Shown here: in pieces, positions 53,402-63,517 of the stretch
Position numbering within the stretch: the stretch's first letter is position 1
How the letters are laid out: each line of letters opens with the position of its first letter
Assembly (NCBI GenBank): GCA_011390155.1
Contig: JAABSW010000010.1
Span: forward strand, 1 to 64,000
Reading direction: 5' to 3'
Length of the DNA stretch: 64,000 nucleotides
From: Clostridiaceae bacterium
GTDB lineage: Bacteria > Bacillota > Clostridia > Peptostreptococcales > Tindalliaceae
Made by a program: the position numbers and the translations under genes
Notes under the pieces: model-generated
The model's input: the letters and a program-made list of their open reading frames with translations, nothing else
What the model was told of the DNA's origin: nothing
The model's database searches: none

Positions 53402-54508
53402 ATGGAATGGTTGATTGATCTTCAATTGTTTGCTGAAGACGAAAAAACTGAAAAAGCCACTCCCCGAAAACGAAAAAAAGCCAGGGAAGAAGGACAGGTG
53501 CTGCAGAGCCGAGAAATCAACACATCGCTGACACTGCTCGCTGCATTTGTCCTGCTTTTTTTGCTTTCCGGATACATAGGTTCTTCAATTCGAATTGCAA
53601 GTTTTCAAATATTTGAAGAATACCTGCTAAATGAAAATTTGTACAACATCACAAACATTCAGATACTAAGCATGAATATTATTTTTCGTATACTGATTAC
53701 TTTTTTACCAATGGCATTAACTGTACTGATTATAGGGGTCATTGCTAGTTACCTACAGGTAGGATTTATGATAACAGCAAAACCCATTCAACCTAAGTTA
53801 AGCAAATTAGACCCTGTGAAAGGTTTGAAAAAACTGTTCTCATTGGAAAAGGTGATTGAGCTCTTTAAATCACTAACAAAAATATTCATTATTGGATATG
53901 TCGTATACAGATATGTTGTAGGCCAATTGGAAACAATCTTTAGCATGATGGCGATGGAAATTGATCAAATCATCATCATTACATCCAGAATAACATTGAA
54001 CATTGGTTTGAGAGCCGGTTTAGTGCTGGTGTTCTTAGCTGTAATCGATTATTTCTATCAGCGTTATGAATACGAAAAAAAGCTTAAAATGAGTAAACAG
54101 GAAGTCAAAGATGAACACAAGCAAATTGAAGGTGATCCTAAAATCAAGTCAAAAATACGTCAGAAACAAATGCAGATATCAATGAGACGAATGATGCAGG
54201 AAATACCAAAAGCAGACGTGATTATTACGAATCCGACCCATTATGCTGTTGCGATACAATACTCCCCAGAAATGAATTCTGCGCCCTTAGTGATTGCAAA
54301 AGGTCAGAACTTAGTTGCACAAAACATTAAGAAGCAAGCAGTAATACATGAAATTCCCATGGTTGAAAACAGATTCCTGGCTAGAACTTTATATGAAACA
54401 GTAGAGATTGGTCAGGTAATACCACCGGACCTTTATGAAGCCGTTGCAGAAGTGCTCGCCTATGTATATCAAATGAATCAAATGAAAGTGAAGGAGGCTC
54501 GTTTATGA
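53402..54508 (+). CDS. flhB: Flagellar export switch protein FlhB
   Basis: FlhB controls substrate class switching. The N terminus DEKTEKATPRKRKKAREEGQ is characteristic. Four membrane helices follow (about 30-50, 90-115, 140-160 and 190-212). The autocleavage motif NPTH is in ITNPTHYAVAIQY near residue 265. Length is 368 residues. It overlaps flhA by four bases. Confidence 0.96.
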   Translation: MEWLIDLQLFAEDEKTEKATPRKRKKAREEGQVLQSREINTSLTLLAAFVLLFLLSGYIGSSIRIASFQIFEEYLLNENLYNITNIQILSMNIIFRILITFLPMALTVLIIGVIASYLQVGFMITAKPIQPKLSKLDPVKGLKKLFSLEKVIELFKSLTKIFIIGYVVYRYVVGQLETIFSMMAMEIDQIIIITSRITLNIGLRAGLVLVFLAVIDYFYQRYEYEKKLKMSKQEVKDEHKQIEGDPKIKSKIRQKQMQISMRRMMQEIPKADVIITNPTHYAVAIQYSPEMNSAPLVIAKGQNLVAQNIKKQAVIHEIPMVENRFLARTLYETVEIGQVIPPDLYEAVAEVLAYVYQMNQMKVKEARL

Positions 54509-56535
54509 AACAAGGGGATTTTATTGTCGTTCTAGCGGTTATAGCCATCGTTGTTATTATCGTAATACCTATTCCCCTTGGACTGCTTGATGTTTTATTA
54601 AGTTTTAACATCGCCCTGGCATTGTTAATTCTTGTACTGTCAATGTATATAAGAGAGGCTCTTGAATTTTCGGTATTTCCATCGATCCTACTGATCACCA
54701 CTTTGTTTCGGCTTTCATTAAACATTACTACGACGAGGTATATACTCTCCCAGGGCGATGCAGGAAGTGTCATTGAAACATTTGGGAACTTTGTCATGCA
54801 AGGGAATGCTATTGTTGGCTTTATTGTCTTTGTTATCATCGTTCTTGTTCAGTTTTTGGTCATCACAAAAGGAGCTGAACGGGTCGCTGAAGTTGCAGCC
54901 AGGTTCACACTGGACGCAATGCCCGGTAAACAGATGGCAATTGATGCAGACCTTAATACTGGGCTCATCGATGATTTGGAAGCTCGGGAAAGAAGAAAAA
55001 AAATTCAACAGGAAGCAGATTTTTATGGAGCCATGGACGGGGCCAGCAAGTTTGTGAAAAACGATGCCATCGCAGGTATTTTGATTACACTTATTAATAT
55101 TATGGCGGGAATGGTGATCGGTGTTGCCATTGGGGGTCTTGGTTTTGCCGAGGCTATTCAAAGATACACCTTATTAACAGTGGGAGACGGTCTCGTATCA
55201 CAGATACCGGCCCTTATGATATCGACAGCGACAGGTATAACTGTTACCCGTGCAGCATCTGAAGGAAATTTGGGCGGGGATGTACTTAAACAATTATTTC
55301 GACAACCGACAGTTATGCTCATATTATCTGGAGTACTGTTTTTCTTTTCAATCACGCCCTTACCTACGTTCCCATTTATGCTGTTATCCATTGCCTTTCT
55401 TCTAATGGGGTTATCTTTGAGAAGAGAACTGGCACAAGCAGACATTGTTGAAGAACCTGACTTAGTAAAGGAAGAAATGGAAGAAAAAAGAAAACCGGAA
55501 AATGTGATGCCATTACTTAACGTGGATCCCATAGAATTAGAATTTGGCTATGGCATTTTACCTTTGGCAGATGCAAGCCAAGGGGGAGATCTTTTTGACA
55601 GACTTGTAATGATCAGAAGACAATGTGCGTTGGAAATGGGAATCATTGTTCCAATGATAAGACTCAGGGATAATATCCAGCTGGAACCAAATCAGTATAT
55701 TATTAAAATAAGAGGCATTGAAATTGCTTCAGGCGAAATAATGTTTGATCATTACATGGCCATGAACCCAGGCACAGCAGATGGCGAACTGGAAGGAATT
55801 GATACGGTGGAACCTGCTTTTGGTTTACCTGCCAAATGGATTAGTGAACAAGAGAGAGAAAAAGCAGAAATGGCTGGCTATACTGTGGTCGACCCACCTT
55901 CAATTATTGCCACACATCTGACGGAAATCATTAAGAAACACTCACACGAACTTCTGGGCAGACAAGACGTTAAAAAATTAGTTGATAATATAAAAGAGGA
56001 AAACAGTGCTCTGGTTGACGAATTAATTCCAAATCAAATGTCCTTGGGAGAAGTACAAAAAGTACTCGTTAATTTACTAAAAGAAGGCATTTCAATCAGA
56101 GATATGGTCACTATCCTCGAGACACTTGCTGACTATTCGCCTATTACAAGGGATACTGACATGTTGACAGAATATGTTCGACAGGCCTTGAGCAGAGCAA
56201 TAACAAGACAGTTTATAACATCACAGCCCTTCAGGGTTGTTGTATTGGATAAATCTTTGGAGCAAACCATAATGTCATCCTTAAAACAGACAGAAAGTGG
56301 AACCTATGTAAATCTCGATCCTGATATTATGCAAAAACTTCTCAATAGCTTGTCAAAACAAGTGCAAAAATTAATATCCCTTGGTGAACAACCAGTTGTA
56401 TTGACAGCACCTGTTGTAAGAATATACTTTAAAAGAATATCTGAACAAATTTCATCGGACTTGATCATATTATCTTACAATGAAATTGATCCTTCTGTTG
56501 AAATAGAATCCATAGGGGTGGTGAGCGCAGCGTGA
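54505..56535 (+). CDS. flhA: Flagellar export protein FlhA
   Basis: FlhA is the large export gate component whose cytoplasmic ring docks chaperone-substrate complexes. About eight membrane helices occupy residues 1-310, with FRLSLNITTTRYILSQGDAG, and the FHIPEP-like RFTLDAMPGKQMAIDADLNT segment. The cytoplasmic domain (about 340-676) includes DPIELEFGYGILPL. Length is 676 residues. It overlaps both flhB and flhF by four bases. Confidence 0.97.
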   Translation: MKQGDFIVVLAVIAIVVIIVIPIPLGLLDVLLSFNIALALLILVLSMYIREALEFSVFPSILLITTLFRLSLNITTTRYILSQGDAGSVIETFGNFVMQGNAIVGFIVFVIIVLVQFLVITKGAERVAEVAARFTLDAMPGKQMAIDADLNTGLIDDLEARERRKKIQQEADFYGAMDGASKFVKNDAIAGILITLINIMAGMVIGVAIGGLGFAEAIQRYTLLTVGDGLVSQIPALMISTATGITVTRAASEGNLGGDVLKQLFRQPTVMLILSGVLFFFSITPLPTFPFMLLSIAFLLMGLSLRRELAQADIVEEPDLVKEEMEEKRKPENVMPLLNVDPIELEFGYGILPLADASQGGDLFDRLVMIRRQCALEMGIIVPMIRLRDNIQLEPNQYIIKIRGIEIASGEIMFDHYMAMNPGTADGELEGIDTVEPAFGLPAKWISEQEREKAEMAGYTVVDPPSIIATHLTEIIKKHSHELLGRQDVKKLVDNIKEENSALVDELIPNQMSLGEVQKVLVNLLKEGISIRDMVTILETLADYSPITRDTDMLTEYVRQALSRAITRQFITSQPFRVVVLDKSLEQTIMSSLKQTESGTYVNLDPDIMQKLLNSLSKQVQKLISLGEQPVVLTAPVVRIYFKRISEQISSDLIILSYNEIDPSVEIESIGVVSAA

Positions 56536-57656
56536 AAATAAAACGTATTCAGGCGCGGAATAATCAAGAAGCTTTGATGAAAGTGAAGATGGAACTAGGT
56601 CCTGATGCCGTGATCATTCATCAACGTAAGATTAAACCTAAGGGTATTCTGGGATTTTTCAAAAAACCCATCATAGAAGTCGTTGCTGCCAGAGAAGATA
56701 TAACTAACACAGTATCTTCTAAGCAAAACATTTCCTCTGTGGGACCAGGTTTAGAGATGGATAATCAACCCAAATTATCATACCAGACCCTGGAAAATGA
56801 ATTGCAAAGCATTAAATCTCTCTTGAACAAATTAGCCAATCAACATGCTGTAACTGAAAACACAGACCAAGTGCAAATTCAACAATCACTGCTAAATACA
56901 ATATTAAGAGAAAATGATATGGACCCTAATGTCATTGAAGTGCTTGTTAATGAGTGTCAAATTAACACGGCAGAGTTAAACGATAATAATTTGGATGAAA
57001 ATAAGGCAAGAGAGCTTATTCGATCATGTATTAAGAAACGAATTAATATTCAACCATATGATCCTCATCAAAAAGTATTGGTGTTTGTTGGACCGACAGG
57101 TGTAGGTAAAACAACTACAATTGCAAAACTGGCAGCAAGGGCAACGCTAAATGAAGGGAAAAAAGTTGGTTTAATCAGTGCAGACACCTATCGGATTGCA
57201 GCTGTTGAGCAATTAAGGACTTACAGCGATATTTTGAATATTCCGCTGCATGTCATATATCAACCTGAGGAGATATCAGATGCAATAAAACAACTGCAAC
57301 ATCTGGACTTGATTATGGTCGACACAGCAGGAAGAAGTCATAGAGATGAAAATCAAATTATTGAACTTAAACGTCTGCTTGATCAAATAAATGGAAAAGA
57401 GATATACTTACTCTTGAGTTGCACCACACGACAACAAGATATTCGTGATATACTTGATAAGTACAGTTTTTTGGAAGATTATAAAGTCATTATTACAAAA
57501 GTTGATGAAGCTACAGCCTTTGGAACACTTATTAATGTGCCTGTCATGACAGAAAAAGCAATTTCTTTTATGACAACTGGTCAAAGTGTACCCGATGATA
57601 TTGAAGTTGTGACCATTGATAAAATAATGAATTTGATGATTAAGGAGACTGTATGA
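56532..57656 (+). CDS. flhF: Flagellar biosynthesis GTPase FlhF
   Basis: FlhF is an SRP-like GTPase that sets where flagella are built. The 374-residue protein has a basic, variable N domain, then the NG domains with GPTGVGKTTTIAKLAA, SADTYRIAAVEQLRTY and DTAGRSHRDENQ. The start is GTG, overlapping flhA by four bases, and it overlaps flhG by four. FlhF and FlhG act as a pair. Confidence 0.95.
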   Translation: MKIKRIQARNNQEALMKVKMELGPDAVIIHQRKIKPKGILGFFKKPIIEVVAAREDITNTVSSKQNISSVGPGLEMDNQPKLSYQTLENELQSIKSLLNKLANQHAVTENTDQVQIQQSLLNTILRENDMDPNVIEVLVNECQINTAELNDNNLDENKARELIRSCIKKRINIQPYDPHQKVLVFVGPTGVGKTTTIAKLAARATLNEGKKVGLISADTYRIAAVEQLRTYSDILNIPLHVIYQPEEISDAIKQLQHLDLIMVDTAGRSHRDENQIIELKRLLDQINGKEIYLLLSCTTRQQDIRDILDKYSFLEDYKVIITKVDEATAFGTLINVPVMTEKAISFMTTGQSVPDDIEVVTIDKIMNLMIKETV

Positions 57657-58558
57657 TGATGGATCAGGCAGGGAAGCTGAGAGAAATGATCCAAACCAGA
57701 ATTGACAACAGTAGTCTTTCGAAAGAAAATGAAAACCCAGATAGTCATAAGAAAACTCGTTTTATATGCGTAACAAGTGGAAAAGGCGGCGTGGGTAAAA
57801 CGAATTTTTCCATCAATTTAGGGATTGCATTATCTCGATTGGGACAAAGGACTGTTGTTATTGATGCTGATTTGGGACTTGCAAATATTGATGTTGTTGC
57901 AGGAACAATACCAAAATATACGCTAAACAATCTTCTTTATTCAGACATGAACCTTGAAGATATATTAGGTAATGGTCCGGACGGATTAAAAATTATATCC
58001 GGAGCTTCCGGAATGTTTAACTTACTTGATTTGCCATACGAAAAAGTACAATTGTTAATACATCATTTCCATGAGTTATATGAAATGTTTGACATAGCAA
58101 TCATTGACACAGGAGCAGGATTATCAAAAAATATTCTGGCATTTGCAGGCGCAAGTGATGATATTATTATCATTACAACGCCGGAGCCAACGTCATTAAC
58201 TGATGCCTATGCAATGGTAAAAGCCATTACAAGGGAAAATAAATTATCAAAAATAAGCGTTGTAATCAATCAAGCTGAAAGTTCAAAAGAAGGTCATCAG
58301 TACTTTGAAAAAATTAATAATGCCAGTTCAAAATTTTTAAACTATGAGTTGGAAAAACTGGGTGTCATCATGGATGATGTTTCTGTTCCCAAAGCTGTTA
58401 AACAGCAGCAGCCATTACTGATCAAGTTTCCCTTCAGTACAGCTGCTAAAAACATTGAATTAATTGCGTTAAAGCTAATTAATACCGATCAGACTGTTGA
58501 TGTACCAACCAATGAATACGATGGTTTCATGAATAGATTAATCAGTCTTTTTCGTTAA
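57653..58558 (+). CDS. flhG: Flagellum number/placement ATPase FlhG (YlxH)
   Basis: FlhG is a MinD-type ATPase that stimulates FlhF and limits flagellar number. The deviant Walker A is SGKGGVGKTNFSINLG; the switch regions are DADLGLANIDVVAG and DTGAGLSKN. The N-terminal DQAGKLREMI helix is the FlhF-activating segment in the family. Length is 301 residues. Three ATGs start the frame, so the start may be 57653, 57656 or 57659. Confidence 0.94.
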   Translation: MMMDQAGKLREMIQTRIDNSSLSKENENPDSHKKTRFICVTSGKGGVGKTNFSINLGIALSRLGQRTVVIDADLGLANIDVVAGTIPKYTLNNLLYSDMNLEDILGNGPDGLKIISGASGMFNLLDLPYEKVQLLIHHFHELYEMFDIAIIDTGAGLSKNILAFAGASDDIIIITTPEPTSLTDAYAMVKAITRENKLSKISVVINQAESSKEGHQYFEKINNASSKFLNYELEKLGVIMDDVSVPKAVKQQQPLLIKFPFSTAAKNIELIALKLINTDQTVDVPTNEYDGFMNRLISLFR

Positions 58559-58570
58559 GGAGGTGGTTGT

Positions 58571-59212
58571 ATGGATTTATTGCTTAAAACAGGAGATAAA
58601 GTTGACATCCAAATCCATAATCCCAATAATCCTGAAGGTGTTAAAACCCTCTATTCTCAGGTTATGAATGTTGACAGTGAGTTTTACTACATTACCGGTC
58701 CTGTTATAAAAGGAATTGAATATCCTGTAAAAATTGGACAAAAAGCAGATCTTACCTATTATAGGGATGCAGGTGTTTTCAGCTTTTCGATTGCTTTTTT
58801 AAAAAAAATTAAAGATGGCAACTTGGAACTTTATCAAATAGCCCGTATTTCTGAACCGCGCAAAACACAGAGACGTGAGTATTATCGTTTAAAATATATG
58901 GTCAATGGCAGCTTGAAAAGTTTAGAAAATGAAACCAGCTGTGAAATCCTGGTATTGGATATCAGTGGTGGAGGCATTCGGGCAACATCCCCAAAATCTT
59001 TCTATGTGGGTGAAAAGATTGAATGCACATTGAATTTGGAGGATGAAAGAATTACTGTTGCTGCTACTGTTGTAAGAACAATTAGAGTGAATGATGAGCA
59101 AAAATATGAATTGGGCATTAAATTTGAAGATGTCAGTGAACAGAATCAAAACAAAATCATCGCATTTATTTTCCAGAAGCAGGGCGAACTACGTAAAAAA
59201 GGATTGATTTAA
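58571..59212 (+). CDS. PilZ-domain flagellar brake protein YcgR-like
   Basis: A 213-residue protein with an N-terminal YcgR-N/PilZN domain and a C-terminal PilZ domain. The c-di-GMP motif is present as RKTQRREYYRLKYMV followed by DISGGGIRATS (RxxxR and D/NxSxxG). In other bacteria YcgR/YpfA slows motility when c-di-GMP is high. AAGGAGGTGG precedes ATG. It abuts cheB, the order seen in Bacillus and Clostridia. Confidence 0.92.
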   Translation: MDLLLKTGDKVDIQIHNPNNPEGVKTLYSQVMNVDSEFYYITGPVIKGIEYPVKIGQKADLTYYRDAGVFSFSIAFLKKIKDGNLELYQIARISEPRKTQRREYYRLKYMVNGSLKSLENETSCEILVLDISGGGIRATSPKSFYVGEKIECTLNLEDERITVAATVVRTIRVNDEQKYELGIKFEDVSEQNQNKIIAFIFQKQGELRKKGLI

Positions 59213-60328
59213 ATGAAACTGCATAGCAAACCTATTCGTGTGTTGATCGTTGATGACTCAGCGTTCATGAGAAAAATTATTAATGACCTGCTTGATTCGG
59301 AACCAACTATTACTGTTATTGGACATGCCCGTAATGGTGAACAAGCATTACAACTGATTAAAAGTTCGAAGCCTGATATTATTACGCTAGACGTTGAAAT
59401 GCCAGTTCTAGATGGTTTGCAGACACTTGAAGTGATTATGAAGGATAACCCATTACCGGTCATTATGCTCAGTAGTCTTACAGAAGAGGGCAGTTCGCAA
59501 ACCATTAGAGCATTGGAATTGGGAGCGGTTGATTTTATTCAAAAGCCGACATTATCGTTCATGATAACATCAAGTCAATTCAAGGAGGATTTAGTTTCAA
59601 AAATTAAAGATTCAGTGAACTATAATGTTAATGCAGAAGACGCTGTGATCGATGAACTGGAAAATCGTCTGCGATTAAAAAACAAAACTGAAACTCCCCA
59701 ACTTGAAACAAAAATTGTGTGTTCTGATAAAACAGGTATAAAACGTTATGGGAAAAAACTGGTGGCAATTGCTGTTTCTACTGGAGGTCCGAAAGCGCTT
59801 CAATCTGTCATCCCCCAATTACCTGGAAAGTTACCTGCACCTGTATTAGTGGTACAACATATGCCTGCTGGATTTACAAAATCACTTGCAGATAGACTTG
59901 ACCAGCTATCGGAAATTAACGTCAAAGAAGCTGAAGATGGAGAGTTTATCAAAGATGGTTATGTGTATATCGCACCTGGAAATTATCATATGAGAGTGCG
60001 TTTAAATGGAGAAAATCCTTGTATTTCCTTAAGCCAGGATGCACCGGTCGGTGGTCACCGTCCAGCAGCAGATATCTTGTTTGAGTCCATAGGAACTTAT
60101 CCTGTTGATGAAACAGTATGTGTTGTCATGACAGGAATGGGATCTGACGGTACTAAAGGTATTGATAGTCTTCATCAATCAAACAGGATTTATGTGATCG
60201 CCCAGAATGAAGAAAGTTGTGTAGTGTATGGTATGCCAAAAAGTGTAAGTGCCGCTGGCCTGGTTGATCAAATTGCACCATTGGGCCATATTGCAAATAT
60301 TATCACGAACAGATTAGGAGGCAGATAA
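59213..60328 (+). CDS. cheB: Chemotaxis protein-glutamate methylesterase CheB
   Basis: CheB removes methyl groups from chemoreceptors and deamidates their glutamines. The receiver (about 8-125) has VLIVDDSAFMRKIIN and phospho-acceptor Asp60. The C-terminal catalytic domain contains IAVSTGGPKALQSV (Ser), VVQHMPAGF (His) and VVMTGMGSDGTKG (Asp), giving the catalytic triad. Length is 371 residues. It starts at the base after the PilZ gene. No cheR is visible, so its partner methyltransferase lies elsewhere. Confidence 0.96.
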   Translation: MKLHSKPIRVLIVDDSAFMRKIINDLLDSEPTITVIGHARNGEQALQLIKSSKPDIITLDVEMPVLDGLQTLEVIMKDNPLPVIMLSSLTEEGSSQTIRALELGAVDFIQKPTLSFMITSSQFKEDLVSKIKDSVNYNVNAEDAVIDELENRLRLKNKTETPQLETKIVCSDKTGIKRYGKKLVAIAVSTGGPKALQSVIPQLPGKLPAPVLVVQHMPAGFTKSLADRLDQLSEINVKEAEDGEFIKDGYVYIAPGNYHMRVRLNGENPCISLSQDAPVGGHRPAADILFESIGTYPVDETVCVVMTGMGSDGTKGIDSLHQSNRIYVIAQNEESCVVYGMPKSVSAAGLVDQIAPLGHIANIITNRLGGR

Positions 60329-60329
60329 A

Positions 60330-62387
60330 ATGGACGTCAATCAATACATGGATATGTTCATTGATGAATCAAAAGAACATTTGCAACATATGAACGATAT
60401 TTTACTTGTTTTAGAAAAAAACCCTGAAGATGAAAAAGAGTTAAATGAACTTTTCAGAATTGCCCATACGATAAAAGGTATGTCTGGAACCATGGGTTTT
60501 AATCATGTGTTGAACCTAACTCACCAAATGGAAAATGTAATGGATTTGGTGAGAAATCACAAACTTAAAGTGACCGGTGATGTTGTAGACTTACTTTTCG
60601 ACTGTTTAGATCAATTGGAACAATATATCATTAAAATTGAAAATGATCAAAGTGAAGGAGAAAATGTCTCTAACGATCTTATTCAAGAGTTACAGTTATT
60701 AACAAAAAATAAGGCATCAACAGATGATATTGGCGTGGCTGAAGAGAAGAAAATAGATGTTGGGTTGATTATTTCCCAAGATATAACAAACTCAAAAAGC
60801 ATAGAAGTCGATGAATTTGTTGCTGGAATGATTAAAAAGGCAATTGATAAAGAATACAACATATACAATTTAAAAATAATTTTAAATGCTAAATGCATGT
60901 TAAAATCTGCCAGAGCTTATATTATTTTCAGCACATTGGAAAAAATGGCAGAGATAATTCATGCAAACCCAAGCATAGAAGACATTGAAGATGAAAAATT
61001 CGATGATTCCTTTGAATTGATCGTTATTACAAAAAAGAACAAAGAAGACATCATGACTGAAATGAATACTATTTCAGAGATTGATGATATAATTTATACA
61101 GAAATGACAGATGAAAACATTGTTTTTCAACAGGATGATCAGGAAAATGCGACTGATGAGATTAAAATTACAGATGGCAATGAGAATGTTTTGGAAAAAG
61201 TTAAAAGTGATGAAGATTCGCCCAAAAGATCCAAAACAGGAAAAACGGTTCGAGTGGACATTGATCGACTGGATAATCTAATGAACCTTGTAAGTGAATT
61301 GATTATTATTAAAACTAGATTGGAAGATGCTCATCAAATGACGCAACAAAAATCTATCAGTGATACGACTGAACAATTGGAACGTATAACAACCAGCTTG
61401 CATGATGCTGTCATGAAAGTACGTATGGTTCCCATTGAAAGGGTTTTCAACCGATTTCCTCGTATGGTAAGAGATCTCTCAAAAGATTTGGGAAAAGATA
61501 TACATCTTCAGATGAGTGGTGAAGACACAGAGGTTGATAGAACTGTTATTGATGAGATTGGGGATCCACTAATTCACCTTATTAGAAATGCCATTGATCA
61601 TGGCATTGAAGACCGTGAAACAAGAATAAGAAACCATAAGGATCAGGAAGGAACTCTGAACCTTATCGCCTATCCAGATGGCAATAGTGTTGTTATTGAA
61701 GTGCAAGACGATGGGAAGGGCATTGACATTGAAAAAGTGAAAATAAAAGCATTAGACAAAGGCCTTTTATCAGAAGCTCAAAGTCAATTGATAGAGGATA
61801 AAGAAGTCATACAATTCTTGTTTCACCCTGGGTTTAGCACAGCCGATAAAGTATCAGACCTGTCAGGCAGGGGTGTTGGACTGGATGTCGTTAAAACAAA
61901 AATTGAGACGCTGGGTGGTATTGTAGAAGTTGAATCACAACCTATGAAAGGAACTCGGTTTATCATTAGATTACCGCTAACATTGGCCATTATTCAAGCT
62001 CTCCTCGTGCATGTGGGTGATGAAAAATATGCCATACCATTAAACAATATCAGGGAGATCACAACAATACAAGAAGAAAACATTAGAAAAGTACAAGGTA
62101 AGGAAGTAGTCCTCTTCAGACAAACAACACTCCCAATCTTACGGTTGGCAGATTTGTTATCCGTCGAAGGCCTGCATGAGAGAGAATCTGACGAAGAATT
62201 CACTGTTGTGATTATTAATCATGGCGATAAAACCTTTGGTTTGGTGGTTGATGCGCTGATAGGACAACAGGAAGTGGTTATAAAATCTCTTGGACGATAC
62301 TTAGCAACGATAAAAGGAATTGCTGGAGCTACAATACTCGGTAATGGAACAGTCGCTTTAATTGTTGATACAAATTCATTCCTGTAA
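60330..62387 (+). CDS. cheA: Chemotaxis sensor histidine kinase CheA
   Basis: CheA autophosphorylates and passes phosphate to CheY and CheB. The HPt domain carries His46 in ELFRIAHTIKGMSGTMGF. P2 follows (about 150-260). The dimerisation domain includes RVDIDRLDNLMNLVSELI. The ATPase domain has HLIRNAIDHGIE, DDGKGID, LFHPGFSTADKVSDLSGRGV and the C-terminal CheW-like domain. Length is 685 residues. GGAGGCAG precedes ATG. It is immediately followed by cheW. Confidence 0.97.
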   Translation: MDVNQYMDMFIDESKEHLQHMNDILLVLEKNPEDEKELNELFRIAHTIKGMSGTMGFNHVLNLTHQMENVMDLVRNHKLKVTGDVVDLLFDCLDQLEQYIIKIENDQSEGENVSNDLIQELQLLTKNKASTDDIGVAEEKKIDVGLIISQDITNSKSIEVDEFVAGMIKKAIDKEYNIYNLKIILNAKCMLKSARAYIIFSTLEKMAEIIHANPSIEDIEDEKFDDSFELIVITKKNKEDIMTEMNTISEIDDIIYTEMTDENIVFQQDDQENATDEIKITDGNENVLEKVKSDEDSPKRSKTGKTVRVDIDRLDNLMNLVSELIIIKTRLEDAHQMTQQKSISDTTEQLERITTSLHDAVMKVRMVPIERVFNRFPRMVRDLSKDLGKDIHLQMSGEDTEVDRTVIDEIGDPLIHLIRNAIDHGIEDRETRIRNHKDQEGTLNLIAYPDGNSVVIEVQDDGKGIDIEKVKIKALDKGLLSEAQSQLIEDKEVIQFLFHPGFSTADKVSDLSGRGVGLDVVKTKIETLGGIVEVESQPMKGTRFIIRLPLTLAIIQALLVHVGDEKYAIPLNNIREITTIQEENIRKVQGKEVVLFRQTTLPILRLADLLSVEGLHERESDEEFTVVIINHGDKTFGLVVDALIGQQEVVIKSLGRYLATIKGIAGATILGNGTVALIVDTNSFL

Positions 62388-62399
62388 GGAGGTTGAATA

Positions 62400-62885
62400 A
62401 TGAGTCAATTGGATCAAAAACAAAATTCAACGATAGATCAATATGTTATTTTCAGGCTGCAGGAAGAGTCCTATGGCGTTTCTATTCATTATGTAGAAAT
62501 CATCGAAAAAGTGTCTGTTATTACAAGAGTGCCAAATGCAGCGCCATATATAATGGGTGTTATCAATTTGCGGGGAGAAATCGTTCCTGTGGTTAATTTG
62601 CGACAAATGTTTGACCTTGAAGAAGCTTCCATCACGGATGAATCTAGAATCATTATACTCTCTGTTGATGATATCATTATAGGTCTTATGACTGACAGTT
62701 CTTCAGAAGTGTTAACAATCCCGCAGCAAGATATAGAAAATTCATCTGGAGTACTTAGTGATGTAGAAATATCAGCCATTAAGGGTATAGGAAAAGTGGG
62801 AGAACGAATGATTATGATGTTGGACATTCATAAAATATTAGGATTCAAAAACCAGGAATCAACAGAAAGGAGCTTTGAGCATTGA
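62400..62885 (+). CDS. cheW: Chemotaxis adaptor protein CheW
   Basis: CheW joins CheA to chemoreceptors. The 161-residue CheW fold is preserved, with YVIFRLQEESYGVSIHYVEI, NAAPYIMGVINLRGEIVPVV and LRQMFDL. AAGGAGG lies before ATG. It overlaps the cheC start by four bases. A short out-of-frame reading frame at 62393 is spurious. Confidence 0.96.
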   Translation: MSQLDQKQNSTIDQYVIFRLQEESYGVSIHYVEIIEKVSVITRVPNAAPYIMGVINLRGEIVPVVNLRQMFDLEEASITDESRIIILSVDDIIIGLMTDSSSEVLTIPQQDIENSSGVLSDVEISAIKGIGKVGERMIMMLDIHKILGFKNQESTERSFEH

Positions 62886-63514
62886 CACGTTCTATAGATG
62901 ATTTAAATAGTCTTCATTTAGATGTGCTTCGGGAAATAGGTAATATTGGTGCAGGAAACGCTGCAACATCTCTCTCAGTTATGATACAGAAAAAAGTAGA
63001 CATGAAAGTGCCTGAAGTTAAAATAATGGACATTGGTGAAGTACCAGGGATTCTGGGTGGGGAAGAAAACCTGGTTTCGGGTATTTACTTTGGCATGGGA
63101 GGTGCAGTGAATGGAAACATCATGGTACTGATGGATATTCATTCTGCAAAAATGCTCACCAGTATGCTTATGGGTAAATCACCGGATACAATTAAATTCG
63201 ATGAAGAAGTTCCCCTTGATGATATGGATCGGTCCGCATTGCAGGAAATCGGCAATATTTTATCCGCTTCGTACATAACATCTTTAGCTTCATTAACGAA
63301 CTTGAGAATTGATTTATCACCACCTTCTCTATGTGTTGATATGGCTGGAGCAATATTAAGTGTACCTGCAATACAGTTTGGAGAAATAAGTGATCATGTG
63401 TTAATGATTGAAAACAGACTGTTTGACGGAAATAATGAAGTGACAGCTAATTTTTTTCTGATACCTGATGAAAACTCTTTTGATACATTACTTGAAGCTT
63501 TGGGAGTGAGTTAG
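62882..63514 (+). CDS. cheC: CheY-P phosphatase CheC
   Basis: CheC dephosphorylates CheY-P and binds CheD. Both catalytic E-x-x-N sites are present, in REIGNIGAGNAATSLSVMI and QEIGNILSASYITSLASL. Length is 210 residues. The start is TTG within the cheW end, with AAGGAG upstream. With FliY it provides two phosphatases for CheY-P, the Gram-positive system. Confidence 0.94.
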   Translation: MTRSIDDLNSLHLDVLREIGNIGAGNAATSLSVMIQKKVDMKVPEVKIMDIGEVPGILGGEENLVSGIYFGMGGAVNGNIMVLMDIHSAKMLTSMLMGKSPDTIKFDEEVPLDDMDRSALQEIGNILSASYITSLASLTNLRIDLSPPSLCVDMAGAILSVPAIQFGEISDHVLMIENRLFDGNNEVTANFFLIPDENSFDTLLEALGVS

Positions 63515-63517
63515 TAC

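Noticed and set aside
62393-62596. Small frame overlapping the cheW start
   Set aside because: It is out of frame with the clear CheW protein and resembles no family.
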